Virus record (IMG/VR): IMGVR_UViG_3300024054_000039
Location: 1-35,787 of that record
DNA length: 35,787 nt
Strand: one strand, 5' to 3'
Source: a virus
Shown: piece after piece, positions 14,495 through 21,031 of the stretch
Numbering within the stretch: the stretch's first letter is position 1
How the letters are laid out: each line of letters opens with the position of its first letter
Notes under the pieces: generated by a model
Databases searched by the model: none
The model's input: the letters and a program-made list of their open reading frames with translations, nothing else
What the model was told of the DNA's origin: nothing
Translations under genes and position numbers: made by a program

Positions 14495-14664
14495 ATAAAT
14501 TCGTGGTCTAATTTTTGCTCGCCGTGCTTTTTACAAATCCCTATCGCCTTTACCTCGCCAAGCCCATTGATTAAAACCGATTTTACTTTTACGAATTTAC
14601 CGCACACGTGGCAATTATTATGTATCCACACGTCGCCGTCGTTTTTAGTTTCGTATCCAATCAT
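14491..14664 (-). CDS. Small zinc-binding protein
   Basis: 57 aa. Potential ligands are CHVCG in the first half and CKKHG near the end, the spacing of a small zinc ribbon. It overlaps both neighbours by 4 bases (ATGA at each end), indicating coupled translation. No known function. Confidence 0.65.
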   Translation of the reverse strand: MIGYETKNDGDVWIHNNCHVCGKFVKVKSVLINGLGEVKAIGICKKHGEQKLDHEFI

Positions 14665-14972
14665 ACGATTATTTTTTCCCTTACTAGGTGGCGACCTAAT
14701 TCATAAGGGATTTTGGCGTGTATGGCATAGGCATCGGAAAACCTAAATTTTAATTCTCTAAGCCTGTTTTCAATCCGGCTTTCAAACATAAACGGATATT
14801 TTTTGTATAATTCGCTCATCCGTGCCGTAGCTTCATAGCCGACAAATTCTCCGTATTGTTCACGCTGAAAGTCGCTTGCACGCCACCATTTTGCAAATCG
14901 GTAATCTTTCCCCGACATATAATCCCTAAACATAATCACCAGTATTTTTTCGTGTTGTTTTAATTCCGACAT
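14661..14972 (-). CDS. Hypothetical protein of the recombination module
   Basis: 103 aa, rich in Arg/Lys/Tyr. The pattern FRDYMSGKDYRFAKWWRASDFQ, then YEATARMSELYKKYPFMFESR, resembles a winged-helix fold in which the final strands (ENRLRELKFRF) form a wing. It directly follows the exonuclease gene and may bind DNA in the same pathway. No firm family match. Confidence 0.65.
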   Translation of the reverse strand: MSELKQHEKILVIMFRDYMSGKDYRFAKWWRASDFQREQYGEFVGYEATARMSELYKKYPFMFESRIENRLRELKFRFSDAYAIHAKIPYELGRHLVREKIIV

Positions 14973-14975
14973 AGA

Positions 14976-15746
14976 TTATAGTGTGGCTTCGTAGTTTTTA
15001 ACAAATAATTTTGTCTTAAAAACCAAGAAGTCTTTATCAACGTTTTTAATTTCTTTGGCTGAAAAATCGCCCTTGTTGCGGTCGATATAAAATATCCAAC
15101 CGTTGCCGTATTTACGCCCGCTTTCCTCGGTGTCGGCGGATTGATAAGCCGATAATTGATAGCGGTCTTTCGGAAATTCTTTTTTTGGAATTTCCTTGAC
15201 TGTCTTAAAATCCCCTGCGTGGAATATCTTGTGATCTTCGTCCGCCATTGTAAAAGTGCAGTCCATAATTCCGATATATTCGTGCGTAATTGAATAAACA
15301 ATTTTTTCACTCTCTACAAATCTTATCCCGTGAGCCTCTACCATTTTTAGAAACGAAAGGACGCCGTTTAACACAAGCTCGTCTTCTGGCAGTTTCGGGT
15401 TTTTGCCTTTAATATGCCCCTCAATCCAGCGGTGGATAGACGACCCTACGTTTGCCAACTCTTTTCTGTGTGTTTTCCAAGCACCACGCTCGCTCTCTAT
15501 CACAATGTCGTCGATAACCTCGCCGTCCTTATACCGCCTTTTAAGATTATCAATGGTGATACCGACCCCCCAAGAGATAATCCCGTCGAAGTTTACGTCT
15601 AATACGCTCGTTACTGAATACTTTGCTCTTTTCCCATTCACTTTGTATGTGTGCTTGTAGTCGTTATATTCAACCTTTATTTTCCCGCCGTAAAGCTCTA
15701 CCTCGACGACATCGCCCTCTCGGGTTATATTTCTTGTCGTCTTCAT
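14976..15746 (-). CDS. PD-(D/E)XK exonuclease (RecB/lambda-exo-like)
   Basis: 256 aa. The order of motifs is that of RecB-family nucleases: GSSIHRWIEGHI (His105), EYIGIMDCTF (Asp162), HAGDFKT (Asp179, Lys181) and YQLSAYQ (Gln197). It lies 1 base downstream of the Rad52-like gene. The pair is a standard phage recombination module in which the exonuclease resects an end and the annealase pairs the exposed single strand. Length is normal for Cas4/lambda-exo relatives. Confidence 0.9.
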   Translation of the reverse strand: MKTTRNITREGDVVEVELYGGKIKVEYNDYKHTYKVNGKRAKYSVTSVLDVNFDGIISWGVGITIDNLKRRYKDGEVIDDIVIESERGAWKTHRKELANVGSSIHRWIEGHIKGKNPKLPEDELVLNGVLSFLKMVEAHGIRFVESEKIVYSITHEYIGIMDCTFTMADEDHKIFHAGDFKTVKEIPKKEFPKDRYQLSAYQSADTEESGRKYGNGWIFYIDRNKGDFSAKEIKNVDKDFLVFKTKLFVKNYEATL

Positions 15747-15747
15747 A

Positions 15748-16623
15748 CTATTTTTTGATTAGTAAATTAGCCATAGCCATTTTACACATCTTGGCGGTTT
15801 TGTTATTAAAGTCCTGCCACTCCATACCAGTTTTTTCTTTCAACAACGCTAAAGCCTCTTTCTGATTTTTCGCTCCCATTTTATGAAGCTCGTTTTTTAA
15901 TTTCAACAATTCTTTTTTTGCCTCGTCGCCCGTGTCTAATGCTTGAGTTCTTTTGCCCTCAATAAGCTCTTGATTTATTTCCTTAAATTCATTCGCCCCG
16001 TAAATGTCTGACGCAATACCAAGCTCACTCGCACATTTTTTCAGTGCGTCGGTCGCACTTGTTTTCAAGTCGTTCGCATAGTCCATAATACCAGAGCCCT
16101 TTTTATATTTTATTTCTGCCCCCCCGTATTGCTCTTTTACTACTACGGTTTCGACCTCTGTTTTTTTGCATATTTCCGACGCCTCAATTTTATCAACTCC
16201 AGCTTTCATCAACTCTAGCATTAACTTTCCGTCATAAGTGTTTTTCACATATTTTATCGACAACCTGCCCAAGCTCCAAACAGAAATGATTTTACCGTTT
16301 TCCTCAACAAAGCCCTTGTCTAGTATTTGAAAGTCCCATAACCAGCCGAAAGAAAAATTTAATACCTTTTTGACATAAACGCCCGTAACATAATTCCATT
16401 GCCCACCTCCCTTTCCTGGGCGTGTATGAACGTGCTCTTTTGGCGTCCTTTGCATTACTTGTAGTATTTGGTTTTGCGTAAACGGCGTTTCTACCAACGT
16501 CAATTTACCCTTTGGATCTTCAAGAGCCTTAATTCTCTCTTGATAGATTGCGAGCTGGGTTTCCAACTCGGCTACCGCCTCTTTAGCGACCGTCGGTTTG
16601 GTCGTGGCTTTCTTTTTTGGCAT
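15748..16623 (-). CDS. Rad52-like single-strand annealing protein
   Basis: 291 aa. Residues 45-210 match the Rad52/Sak pattern: PFTQNQILQVMQRTP, a Gly/Trp region WNYVTGVYVKKVLNFSFGWLWDF, then a beta segment (VWSLGRLSIKY) and DYANDLKTSATDALKKCASELGI, the conserved helix in which Asp and Lys face DNA. A basic N-terminal tail precedes the core and a helical C-terminal domain (about 225-291) may bind SSB or the exonuclease. Start context AAATCTATG. Confidence 0.85.
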   Translation of the reverse strand: MPKKKATTKPTVAKEAVAELETQLAIYQERIKALEDPKGKLTLVETPFTQNQILQVMQRTPKEHVHTRPGKGGGQWNYVTGVYVKKVLNFSFGWLWDFQILDKGFVEENGKIISVWSLGRLSIKYVKNTYDGKLMLELMKAGVDKIEASEICKKTEVETVVVKEQYGGAEIKYKKGSGIMDYANDLKTSATDALKKCASELGIASDIYGANEFKEINQELIEGKRTQALDTGDEAKKELLKLKNELHKMGAKNQKEALALLKEKTGMEWQDFNNKTAKMCKMAMANLLIKK

Positions 16624-16627
16624 AGAT

Positions 16628-16831
16628 TTATTTAATTATTATCCCCCGAATAGTATTCGGTTTGATTTCAATTAACTCTTTGGTTTCCAGTATCCGCAAT
16701 ACTTGAAATACCCTCGTCTTTGATATGCCGACCTTTTTAGCAATCTCGCTATAAGACGGGGCATATCCTTTGCACTTAGAATACTTTTTAATGTATTCAA
16801 GCACCTGTTTTTCTCTTTCCAGAATATACAT
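16628..16831 (-). CDS. LexA-like winged-helix regulator without peptidase domain
   Basis: 67 aa starting at MYILE after AAAAATATG; an ATG six codons upstream has poorer context. Residues match the LexA N-terminal domain throughout: LEREKQVLEYIKKYS, YAPSYSEIAKKVGIS, VLRILETKELIEI and a final RGI. The S24 self-cleaving domain is absent. It has its own promoter 22 bases upstream, consistent with an autoregulated transcription factor acting on early or recombination genes. Confidence 0.8.
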   Translation of the reverse strand: MYILEREKQVLEYIKKYSKCKGYAPSYSEIAKKVGISKTRVFQVLRILETKELIEIKPNTIRGIIIK

Positions 16832-16859
16832 ATTTTTAGTTATTAACACCCATATTTTT

Positions 16860-16888
16860 ATTCTAGCATAGTGTTAAGTTTTCGGCAA
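16860..16888 (-). promoter_or_regulatory. Extended -10 promoter for the LexA-like gene
   Basis: A -35 TTGCCG (16883-16888) is separated by 17 nt from a -10 TAGAAT (16860-16865), with TGC directly before the -10. The element is inside the end of the upstream gene. Flanking bases (CAAAGACTTG before and into the -35, CGAAA after) are shared with the early promoter at 20866-20894. Confidence 0.75.
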
Positions 16889-17096
16889 GTCTTTGTTTAT
16901 AAGTTTTTGCGTCGTAAACCTCTATGTTCTCTGGGGCTTTTATTTGAAGTCCACAATTTTTACAATTTATGGCTATCACTTTTTTGCTTATGGTTTCACC
17001 ACGATTATTGTCTTCCCCGTGTATTATCCCCTCTGCTGGCTTTCCGCAACGACATTTTATAAAAGCCCCTTTAATCCACTTAGCGTTTCTAGCCAT
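16863..17096 (-). CDS. Zinc-ribbon protein
   Basis: 77 aa starting at MARNA after AAAAATATG. The ligand pairs CRCG and CKNCG are separated by about 30 residues, with a hydrophobic strand in between, a classical zinc ribbon. It is basic at the N-terminus. Its 3' end carries the promoter for the next gene. No function assigned. Confidence 0.7.
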   Translation of the reverse strand: MARNAKWIKGAFIKCRCGKPAEGIIHGEDNNRGETISKKVIAINCKNCGLQIKAPENIEVYDAKTYKQRLAENLTLC

Positions 17097-17100
17097 ATTT

Positions 17101-17274
17101 TTATACTTCAAACGTGTCGATACGCTCTACTATATCAGCTTCGACGCCGTTTATTACATATTTTTCGTGGCTCATAAACGCTTCGTCTATTATTCGGTCA
17201 ACGTTGTCGACATCTGTTTTTGTTATTTCGCCAGAAATTTTTTCAAAAACAATTCTCATCACAATTTTTGACAT
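17101..17274 (-). CDS. Hypothetical protein
   Basis: 57 aa starting at MSKIV after AATAATATG. The sequence alternates beta and helix (VMRIVFEKISGEI; DNVDRIIDEAF; VEADIVERIDTFEV). No motif recognised. It follows the HNH cassette's hairpin. Confidence 0.6.
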   Translation of the reverse strand: MSKIVMRIVFEKISGEITKTDVDNVDRIIDEAFMSHEKYVINGVEADIVERIDTFEV

Positions 17275-17286
17275 ATTATTTTTTAT

Positions 17287-17325
17287 AATACTTTTCAACA
17301 TTGGCAATCCATTGTTAAAAGTATT
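17287..17325. terminator. Hairpin downstream of the HNH gene
   Basis: A 9-bp perfect stem, AATACTTTT/AAAAGTATT, extends through a bulge by 4 bp. The plus strand continues into TTTTTT, so it would serve as a terminator on that strand. On the minus strand no T run follows, and the hairpin more likely stabilises or punctuates the HNH message. It starts 3 bases after the HNH stop. Confidence 0.5.
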
Positions 17326-17327
17326 TT

Positions 17328-17690
17328 TTAAGAATTAGTGTGAAGTATTTTATGGTGTTTTGAACACAACCATATTACCTCTAGTGGATTATTATAGTCG
17401 AAGTGATGTGCTTCCGACCTTTTTTCTCCGCAATATATGCAGGGAAGTTTTTTTATTTTTCCAGATCTCAATGCGTCTTTTATTATCCACCTTGCTTTTT
17501 TCTTTATAGACGGTCTTTTGTGCCAATACTCTTTGTAATAATTAGCATAATGTTCCTTGTTTTTATTCCTATTTATTTTATTTTGTTTCATCAAACACTC
17601 CTTGCAAATGTTCATTATACTATTTCTCTTTGAATACTTATATGCGTTATTGGCGGTTATTTCTATGCCACAAGTTTTACAATTTTTCAT
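17328..17690 (-). CDS. HNH endonuclease, probable homing-type cassette
   Basis: 120 aa. An N-terminal zinc finger (CKTCG...CKEC, 4-35) is followed by a Lys/Tyr-rich middle and an HNH core, CIYCG...AHHFDYNNP...LCSKHH. This two-part architecture is common in free-standing phage HNH nucleases. The gene is noticeably richer in A/T than its neighbours and has its own promoter and a 3' hairpin, which together suggest a recently inserted mobile cassette within the early operon. Homing activity is inferred. Confidence 0.85.
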   Translation of the reverse strand: MKNCKTCGIEITANNAYKYSKRNSIMNICKECLMKQNKINRNKNKEHYANYYKEYWHKRPSIKKKARWIIKDALRSGKIKKLPCIYCGEKRSEAHHFDYNNPLEVIWLCSKHHKILHTNS

Positions 17691-17719
17691 AATGTTATAA
17701 TTTATAATTATTATTTATA

Positions 17720-17748
17720 ATTATAGCATAAACCTACTTATTGTAAAA
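17720..17748 (-). promoter_or_regulatory. Extended -10 promoter for the HNH gene
   Basis: A consensus -10 TATAAT (17720-17725) is preceded directly by TGC. The -35 TTTTAC (17743-17748), 17 nt away, is weak. The predicted start is about 23 bases before the HNH start codon. The -35 lies in the endolysin gene's last codons. Confidence 0.65.
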
Positions 17749-18354
17749 CTTTTGGACATTTTTGACCCAACTATCACAATGTGTTTTTGAGAATTTTCCA
17801 CCAACCCATTTTTGGCATATTTCTTTAGCTGTTTCCCTGCCCTCGTCCAAATAATATAATCTTAATGTCTTGGCAACGGTTCTCGCCCCCGCCTTTTCAT
17901 TTATAAAACATCTTAAACTGCTACCGTCTTTTCTGTATTTCAGGTTTCCTCCTTTAAGACCCCATAAGTTAAAGCAATTTCTGTCAAATTCCTTGTAAAA
18001 ATTAGTCCCTAGTGAGCTTTCTGCGTTAGCTATCCCGACGATTAACTCCCAAGGAGTGCCAAACTCTTGGCTCGCCTCCCAAATTTCCTGCCCCATTGCC
18101 CCCAGATTGGTCAAGGTGGCGGGCAAAACTGGTTTGGGTTGTTCGGGCTGTTTCTTCGGGATAACTCTCGCTACGGTCAAATTCTGGCGATTTATGATAC
18201 CGTCAATCTCTTTGTCGAGCATATAAAACTCGTAAGAGAAAACACCAGATAAAGCAATGATTGCGAATAATGAAACAAGTATCTTAATTTTTAATTGTGC
18301 CTTTCGGCGTGATTTAGTTAAATAACGTTTTTTGTTTGTGTTTTTGTTCTCCAT
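17734..18354 (-). CDS. Membrane-anchored lysozyme/glucosaminidase-like endolysin
   Basis: 206 aa. A very basic N-terminus (1-21) precedes one hydrophobic segment (about 24-41), which could be a signal anchor. A Pro/Gln linker (about 66-80) leads to a lysozyme-like domain: TPWELIVGIANAESSLGTNF with Glu112 as the likely acid, then NCFNLWGLKGG, and RTVAKTLRLYYLDEG. This matches SLT/glucosaminidase folds that cleave peptidoglycan glycan strands. It lies among early genes rather than beside the holin candidate, and overlaps the upstream gene by 37 bases. It could act in lysis or be delivered during infection. Confidence 0.8.
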   Translation of the reverse strand: MENKNTNKKRYLTKSRRKAQLKIKILVSLFAIIALSGVFSYEFYMLDKEIDGIINRQNLTVARVIPKKQPEQPKPVLPATLTNLGAMGQEIWEASQEFGTPWELIVGIANAESSLGTNFYKEFDRNCFNLWGLKGGNLKYRKDGSSLRCFINEKAGARTVAKTLRLYYLDEGRETAKEICQKWVGGKFSKTHCDSWVKNVQKFYNK

Positions 18355-18737
18355 ATTTTTGAATAATTACGCCACTTTGCTCTATTTTCTGGTGACGAAG
18401 AATACCATTTTTTACTGTTTTCTACGACATACTTATTAAAGTCTGGCGATATTTTTCTTTTTCTTTTAGCATATTTCCTTTGTGTTATTCTCCTTTGCTC
18501 GATAAATTCAACGTTTTCCTTGTTTCTTTCTAGTCTTTCTCTCGCTGATATTCTCCCCCGCTCTCTTTTTTTCTCTCCCCCCAAGTGATAATAAACAAGT
18601 GCGGTGGATATATCGAATTTTTTTGCTAAAAATTTTATTGAGTTCCCAAGACCTCTTAGAAAAATTAAACTTTCTATGTCTGACTTTAACATTTTTTTTC
18701 TGTTGTCAAGCTGTTCTGGCATTCTTGGATAATCCAT
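18318..18737 (-). CDS. Basic helix-turn-helix protein
   Basis: 139 aa and strongly basic. Residues 17-54 form a helix-turn-helix (SDIESLIFLRGLGNSIKFLAKKFDISTALVYYHL). The rest is Arg/Lys-rich (RGRISARERLERNKENVEF, KRKRKISPDFNKYV), similar in character to DNA-binding regions of homing or recombination proteins. Like the HNH gene it is A/T-rich relative to the operon. No catalytic motif found. Confidence 0.65.
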   Translation of the reverse strand: MDYPRMPEQLDNRKKMLKSDIESLIFLRGLGNSIKFLAKKFDISTALVYYHLGGEKKRERGRISARERLERNKENVEFIEQRRITQRKYAKRKRKISPDFNKYVVENSKKWYSSSPENRAKWRNYSKIWRTKTQTKNVI

Positions 18738-18741
18738 ATTC

Positions 18742-19395
18742 TTAATTCAAGCTCTCGACCTGCTCGATTTTTACGCCCGCAATTTCACGGACGCCCGATC
18801 TGACGGCTTGATTTATTTTAACAATATCGACGCTTAGAAATTCCCTTGGGACTGACATCTCGTCCAATACGGTTGCTTTCCAAGTCAATCTGGTTTTCAA
18901 AGTCCCTGCGTTGGTTATGATTTGCTTTTTCTGTTTCAAATCGACCTCGGGTGTAAAATCCTGCGGGACTTCCGCCATTGCCATTTCTTTTTCAATTCCT
19001 TTGAGCTTTTTAGCCTCCGCCATTTTCTTTGCCTGTTCTGCCTCAAATTCTTTGCGTTGGCGTTCTTCCTCGGCTCGGCGTTCCTCTGCAATGCGGGCGT
19101 TCTCTTTACGTCGATAGTCGATAATTTTACCGCTTATCAACGTTTCAGCGTCTTTCAACGGTTGGACGGCTAATTTGAAGCGGTCATTGATTGCCTTGAC
19201 TTGGTCGTTTAATGGTTTTACAAAAAACGTTCTCAATTCCTCTGATCTTTTAATTCTTGCCTTTATCCCGACAAGAGCCTCGCTCGCTTCGACTAGGCTT
19301 TTCTCGCCCTTAATGATAAATTTCTGGTTAGTGTCCAAAACCCTGTTGCTCTCTGTTTGGATTTCGACTAGCTTGTTGTTTAATTCGATTGACAT
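18742..19395 (-). CDS. DUF1351-like coiled-coil protein
   Basis: 217 aa. A long helical region (about 5-130, with AEERRAEEERQRKEFEAEQA) is followed by a compact C-terminal domain, LTWKATVLDEMSVPREFLSVDIVKINQAV...GVKIEQVESL. This end is typical of the DUF1351-type proteins encoded with annealase and exonuclease in phage recombination loci, where the WK..V.D...VPREYL pattern is conserved. Its probable role is in phage DNA recombination. Start context AAAATCTATG. Confidence 0.7.
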   Translation of the reverse strand: MSIELNNKLVEIQTESNRVLDTNQKFIIKGEKSLVEASEALVGIKARIKRSEELRTFFVKPLNDQVKAINDRFKLAVQPLKDAETLISGKIIDYRRKENARIAEERRAEEERQRKEFEAEQAKKMAEAKKLKGIEKEMAMAEVPQDFTPEVDLKQKKQIITNAGTLKTRLTWKATVLDEMSVPREFLSVDIVKINQAVRSGVREIAGVKIEQVESLN

Positions 19396-19402
19396 AGATT
19401 TT

Positions 19403-19603
19403 TTAATTACTTATAAAAGTTAATTTATTATGTTTTCCGATTGAGTATCGGACGGTGTGATTTCGATTGTCGCCGTGCGACTTGCAAACGACCTCCAAAA
19501 CATCACCGATTATTTTATAGCTTTTATCCCCGTGAAACTCGACCGATTTCTTAGAGAAAAAAATTCTATTTGCTCTTTTTAGGCTCTCAATCGTTTTCTG
19601 CAT
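19403..19603 (-). CDS. Hypothetical small protein
   Basis: 66 aa starting at MQKTI; the longer frame upstream overlaps the neighbouring zinc protein and is rejected. The sequence is basic with beta-rich character (SYKIIGDVLEVVCKSHGDNR, TVRYSIGKHNKLTFI). It overlaps the upstream gene by 17 bases. No family recognised. Confidence 0.6.
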   Translation of the reverse strand: MQKTIESLKRANRIFFSKKSVEFHGDKSYKIIGDVLEVVCKSHGDNRNHTVRYSIGKHNKLTFISN

Positions 19604-19727
19604 ATTCGTCGTCTTGCTCGATATGGTCGTTTCTGTGAGCGTCGCAAATTCCGCAACAACCGAATACCTCCAAATCTTCCTCGCTGACAGATCCGCCACA
19701 TAACGGGCAAATTAGTTTATTATCCAT
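19587..19727 (-). CDS. Zinc-binding miniprotein
   Basis: 46 aa after TTAAAAATATG. Cysteine pairs CPLCGG and CCGIC are 19 residues apart and followed by an acidic tail (DDEYAEND), a compact zinc ribbon. Co-transcribed with other zinc miniproteins. Too short for routine ORF calls. Confidence 0.65.
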   Translation of the reverse strand: MDNKLICPLCGGSVSEEDLEVFGCCGICDAHRNDHIEQDDEYAEND

Positions 19728-19731
19728 ATTT

Positions 19732-19896
19732 TTAATTGTTTTTTTCTAAATATCTTTTTGTGTCGTAGTCGAAATTACTCTGCATATTCTCGACTAATTG
19801 ACCGCCACAAAGACTACATTTTCCGCTGTGATTATATTGGTCTATCCAATAATCACGCTGACATTTTTCACATTTAATTCTGATTGCGTCTTTCAT
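19732..19896 (-). CDS. Zinc-ribbon miniprotein
   Basis: 54 aa. KCEKCQRDYW and KCSLCGGQL give two CxxC pairs, 15 residues apart, of the rubredoxin/zinc-ribbon type. A basic tail follows. It overlaps the upstream gene by 23 bases and ends 5 bases before the next. Confidence 0.65.
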   Translation of the reverse strand: MKDAIRIKCEKCQRDYWIDQYNHSGKCSLCGGQLVENMQSNFDYDTKRYLEKNN

Positions 19897-20344
19897 CTTG
19901 TTTGCTCAAAATTCTATCAACGACTGCGTGTCCACCCTTATAAAGCTCTGGGAAAATTATTGTTTCGCTGTCGTCCCGATCTACGAAAACTATTTTTGAT
20001 AAAATTTCGTTGCTAGGGCTTAATGCGTTGTCGAGAATAAATTGTTTGATAATGTCTATTGCCCCGCCGTCCCTCGACCCGACGTTAATGCAAGCGTTCC
20101 CAGCGAATACAACGTTTCCGCTCGACCTTTCAATTTCGCTGTCTGATATTATCGGCAAATTATGACCAACGAATACTAGACATTTTGTTAGGTCTGGCAA
20201 ATAAAATTCTTTTCTTTTTCCCTTAATTCTAAAAACAAGTCTTTCGTTCATTTTTCTTGTAATTTCAATTTCTCTTTTAACCGTGCTGGCGATAAAACCG
20301 ATTTCGAATATGGTTAGTTTGTTGCCGATTTTTATATCTTGCAT
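19874..20344 (-). CDS. Hypothetical protein, early region
   Basis: 156 aa after AAAATCTATG. Beta-rich in the first half (GNKLTIFEIGFIA, LVFRIKGKRKEFYLPDL, LVFVGHNLP) and helical later (GAIDIIKQFILDNAL). There is a Gly-rich turn (NVGSRDGGAID) but no P-loop or metal motif. Unknown function, in the first third of the early operon where host-takeover or anti-defence proteins often occur. Confidence 0.65.
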   Translation of the reverse strand: MQDIKIGNKLTIFEIGFIASTVKREIEITRKMNERLVFRIKGKRKEFYLPDLTKCLVFVGHNLPIISDSEIERSSGNVVFAGNACINVGSRDGGAIDIIKQFILDNALSPSNEILSKIVFVDRDDSETIIFPELYKGGHAVVDRILSKQDERRNQN

Positions 20345-20350
20345 AGATTT

Positions 20351-20488
20351 TTATTCTGCGGTTGCGATTAGATATTCTAGCTCGACAACCTTGCAGATTT
20401 TATTGAATAAATTGGCTTTCACTTGCTGGCGGATTTCCCGCAATAACTTTGTTTGGATTTCATTTTGTTTTTGTTTTTGTGTTTTCAT
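20351..20488 (-). CDS. Small coiled-coil protein
   Basis: 45 aa after TAAAAAAAATATG, predicted almost entirely helical and basic (MKTQKQKQNEIQTKLLRE, then NLFNKICKVVELEYL). Six bases from the next gene. Unknown function; missed by longer ORF thresholds. Confidence 0.55.
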   Translation of the reverse strand: MKTQKQKQNEIQTKLLREIRQQVKANLFNKICKVVELEYLIATAE

Positions 20489-20495
20489 ATTTTTT

Positions 20496-20651
20496 TTATT
20501 TAGTGTATAACCCCGAATACTGCTTGAAGTGGTTGACGGTCATCTCGGCGACATCGGCGACCTCTTGCGTTGACATTTCGGCGTATTTGTCGCTTATCAA
20601 TTCCCCGAAAATCGCCTTGAATAACTGCTCTACTAATTTGATATTGTCCAT
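20496..20651 (-). CDS. Small helical protein
   Basis: 51 aa starting at MDNIK after TAATATG; a longer frame upstream overlaps the first operon gene. Predicted helices (KLVEQLFKAIFGELI, TQEVADVAEMTVNHF) could form a helix-turn-helix. One base from the upstream gene. No family recognised. Confidence 0.6.
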   Translation of the reverse strand: MDNIKLVEQLFKAIFGELISDKYAEMSTQEVADVAEMTVNHFKQYSGLYTK

Positions 20652-20652
20652 A

Positions 20653-20811
20653 TTATTTGATATTCGCTTGAGTGTCGTAATAATGAAACGCACACCCTTT
20701 GCAAACTATTATCTCTTTGTCCTCGCCCCGTCTTTTTAGCGTGTTGCTTATCCCCTCATTTGTCCCGTCGCATAATGGGCGACCGCAGATTTCACATTTT
20801 AATTCTGACAT
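20653..20811 (-). CDS. First early gene: zinc-binding miniprotein
   Basis: 52 aa. CEICGRPLC and CKGCAFHYY give CxxC pairs, a zinc-ribbon pattern. It begins about 50 bases after the predicted start of the early transcript, with AAAAAAATTATG before the ATG and no Shine-Dalgarno. As the first product of the early operon it is a candidate regulator or host-takeover protein, by position only. Confidence 0.65.
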   Translation of the reverse strand: MSELKCEICGRPLCDGTNEGISNTLKRRGEDKEIIVCKGCAFHYYDTQANIK

Positions 20812-20865
20812 AATTTTTTTTGTTATTGTCTTCGGGTTATTCCCCTCTCGACCCTCTTGCTTATC

Positions 20866-20894
20866 ATCTTAGCACCTCGTTCAGATTTCGTCAA
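20866..20894 (-). promoter_or_regulatory. Early extended -10 promoter
   Basis: A -35 TTGACG (20889-20894) lies exactly 17 nt from a -10 TAAGAT (20866-20871), with TGC directly before the -10. It follows the late terminator and points into the early operon. Shares CAAAGACTTG, CGAAA and TGC with the promoter at 16860-16888. Confidence 0.85.
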
Positions 20895-20916
20895 GTCTTT
20901 GTTAAGTAAATAGACA

Positions 20917-20960
20917 AACAAAAAAGACGCTTCGGAATTTTCGCAAACCCTTGCGTCTTT
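20917..20960 (-). terminator. Late operon terminator
   Basis: An 8-bp stem AAAGACGC/GCGTCTTT encloses a 22-nt loop. On the minus strand it is followed by a T run (GTCTTTTTTG). It ends the tail-gene transcript some 70 nt after the protease gene. The remainder of the 212-nt gap (20820-21031) contains the early promoter and no gene. Confidence 0.75.
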
Positions 20961-21031
20961 CTTGCAACTTTGTTTTTGCCCACGACTAAATGGGATTGCC
21001 TAGTAGAGGGTTAATCCTCAAAACCAAGCAC

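Noticed and set aside
14960-15310. Minus-strand open frame overlapping the exonuclease gene
   Set aside because: The exonuclease frame carries all catalytic motifs; the alternative frame is low-complexity and fully embedded.
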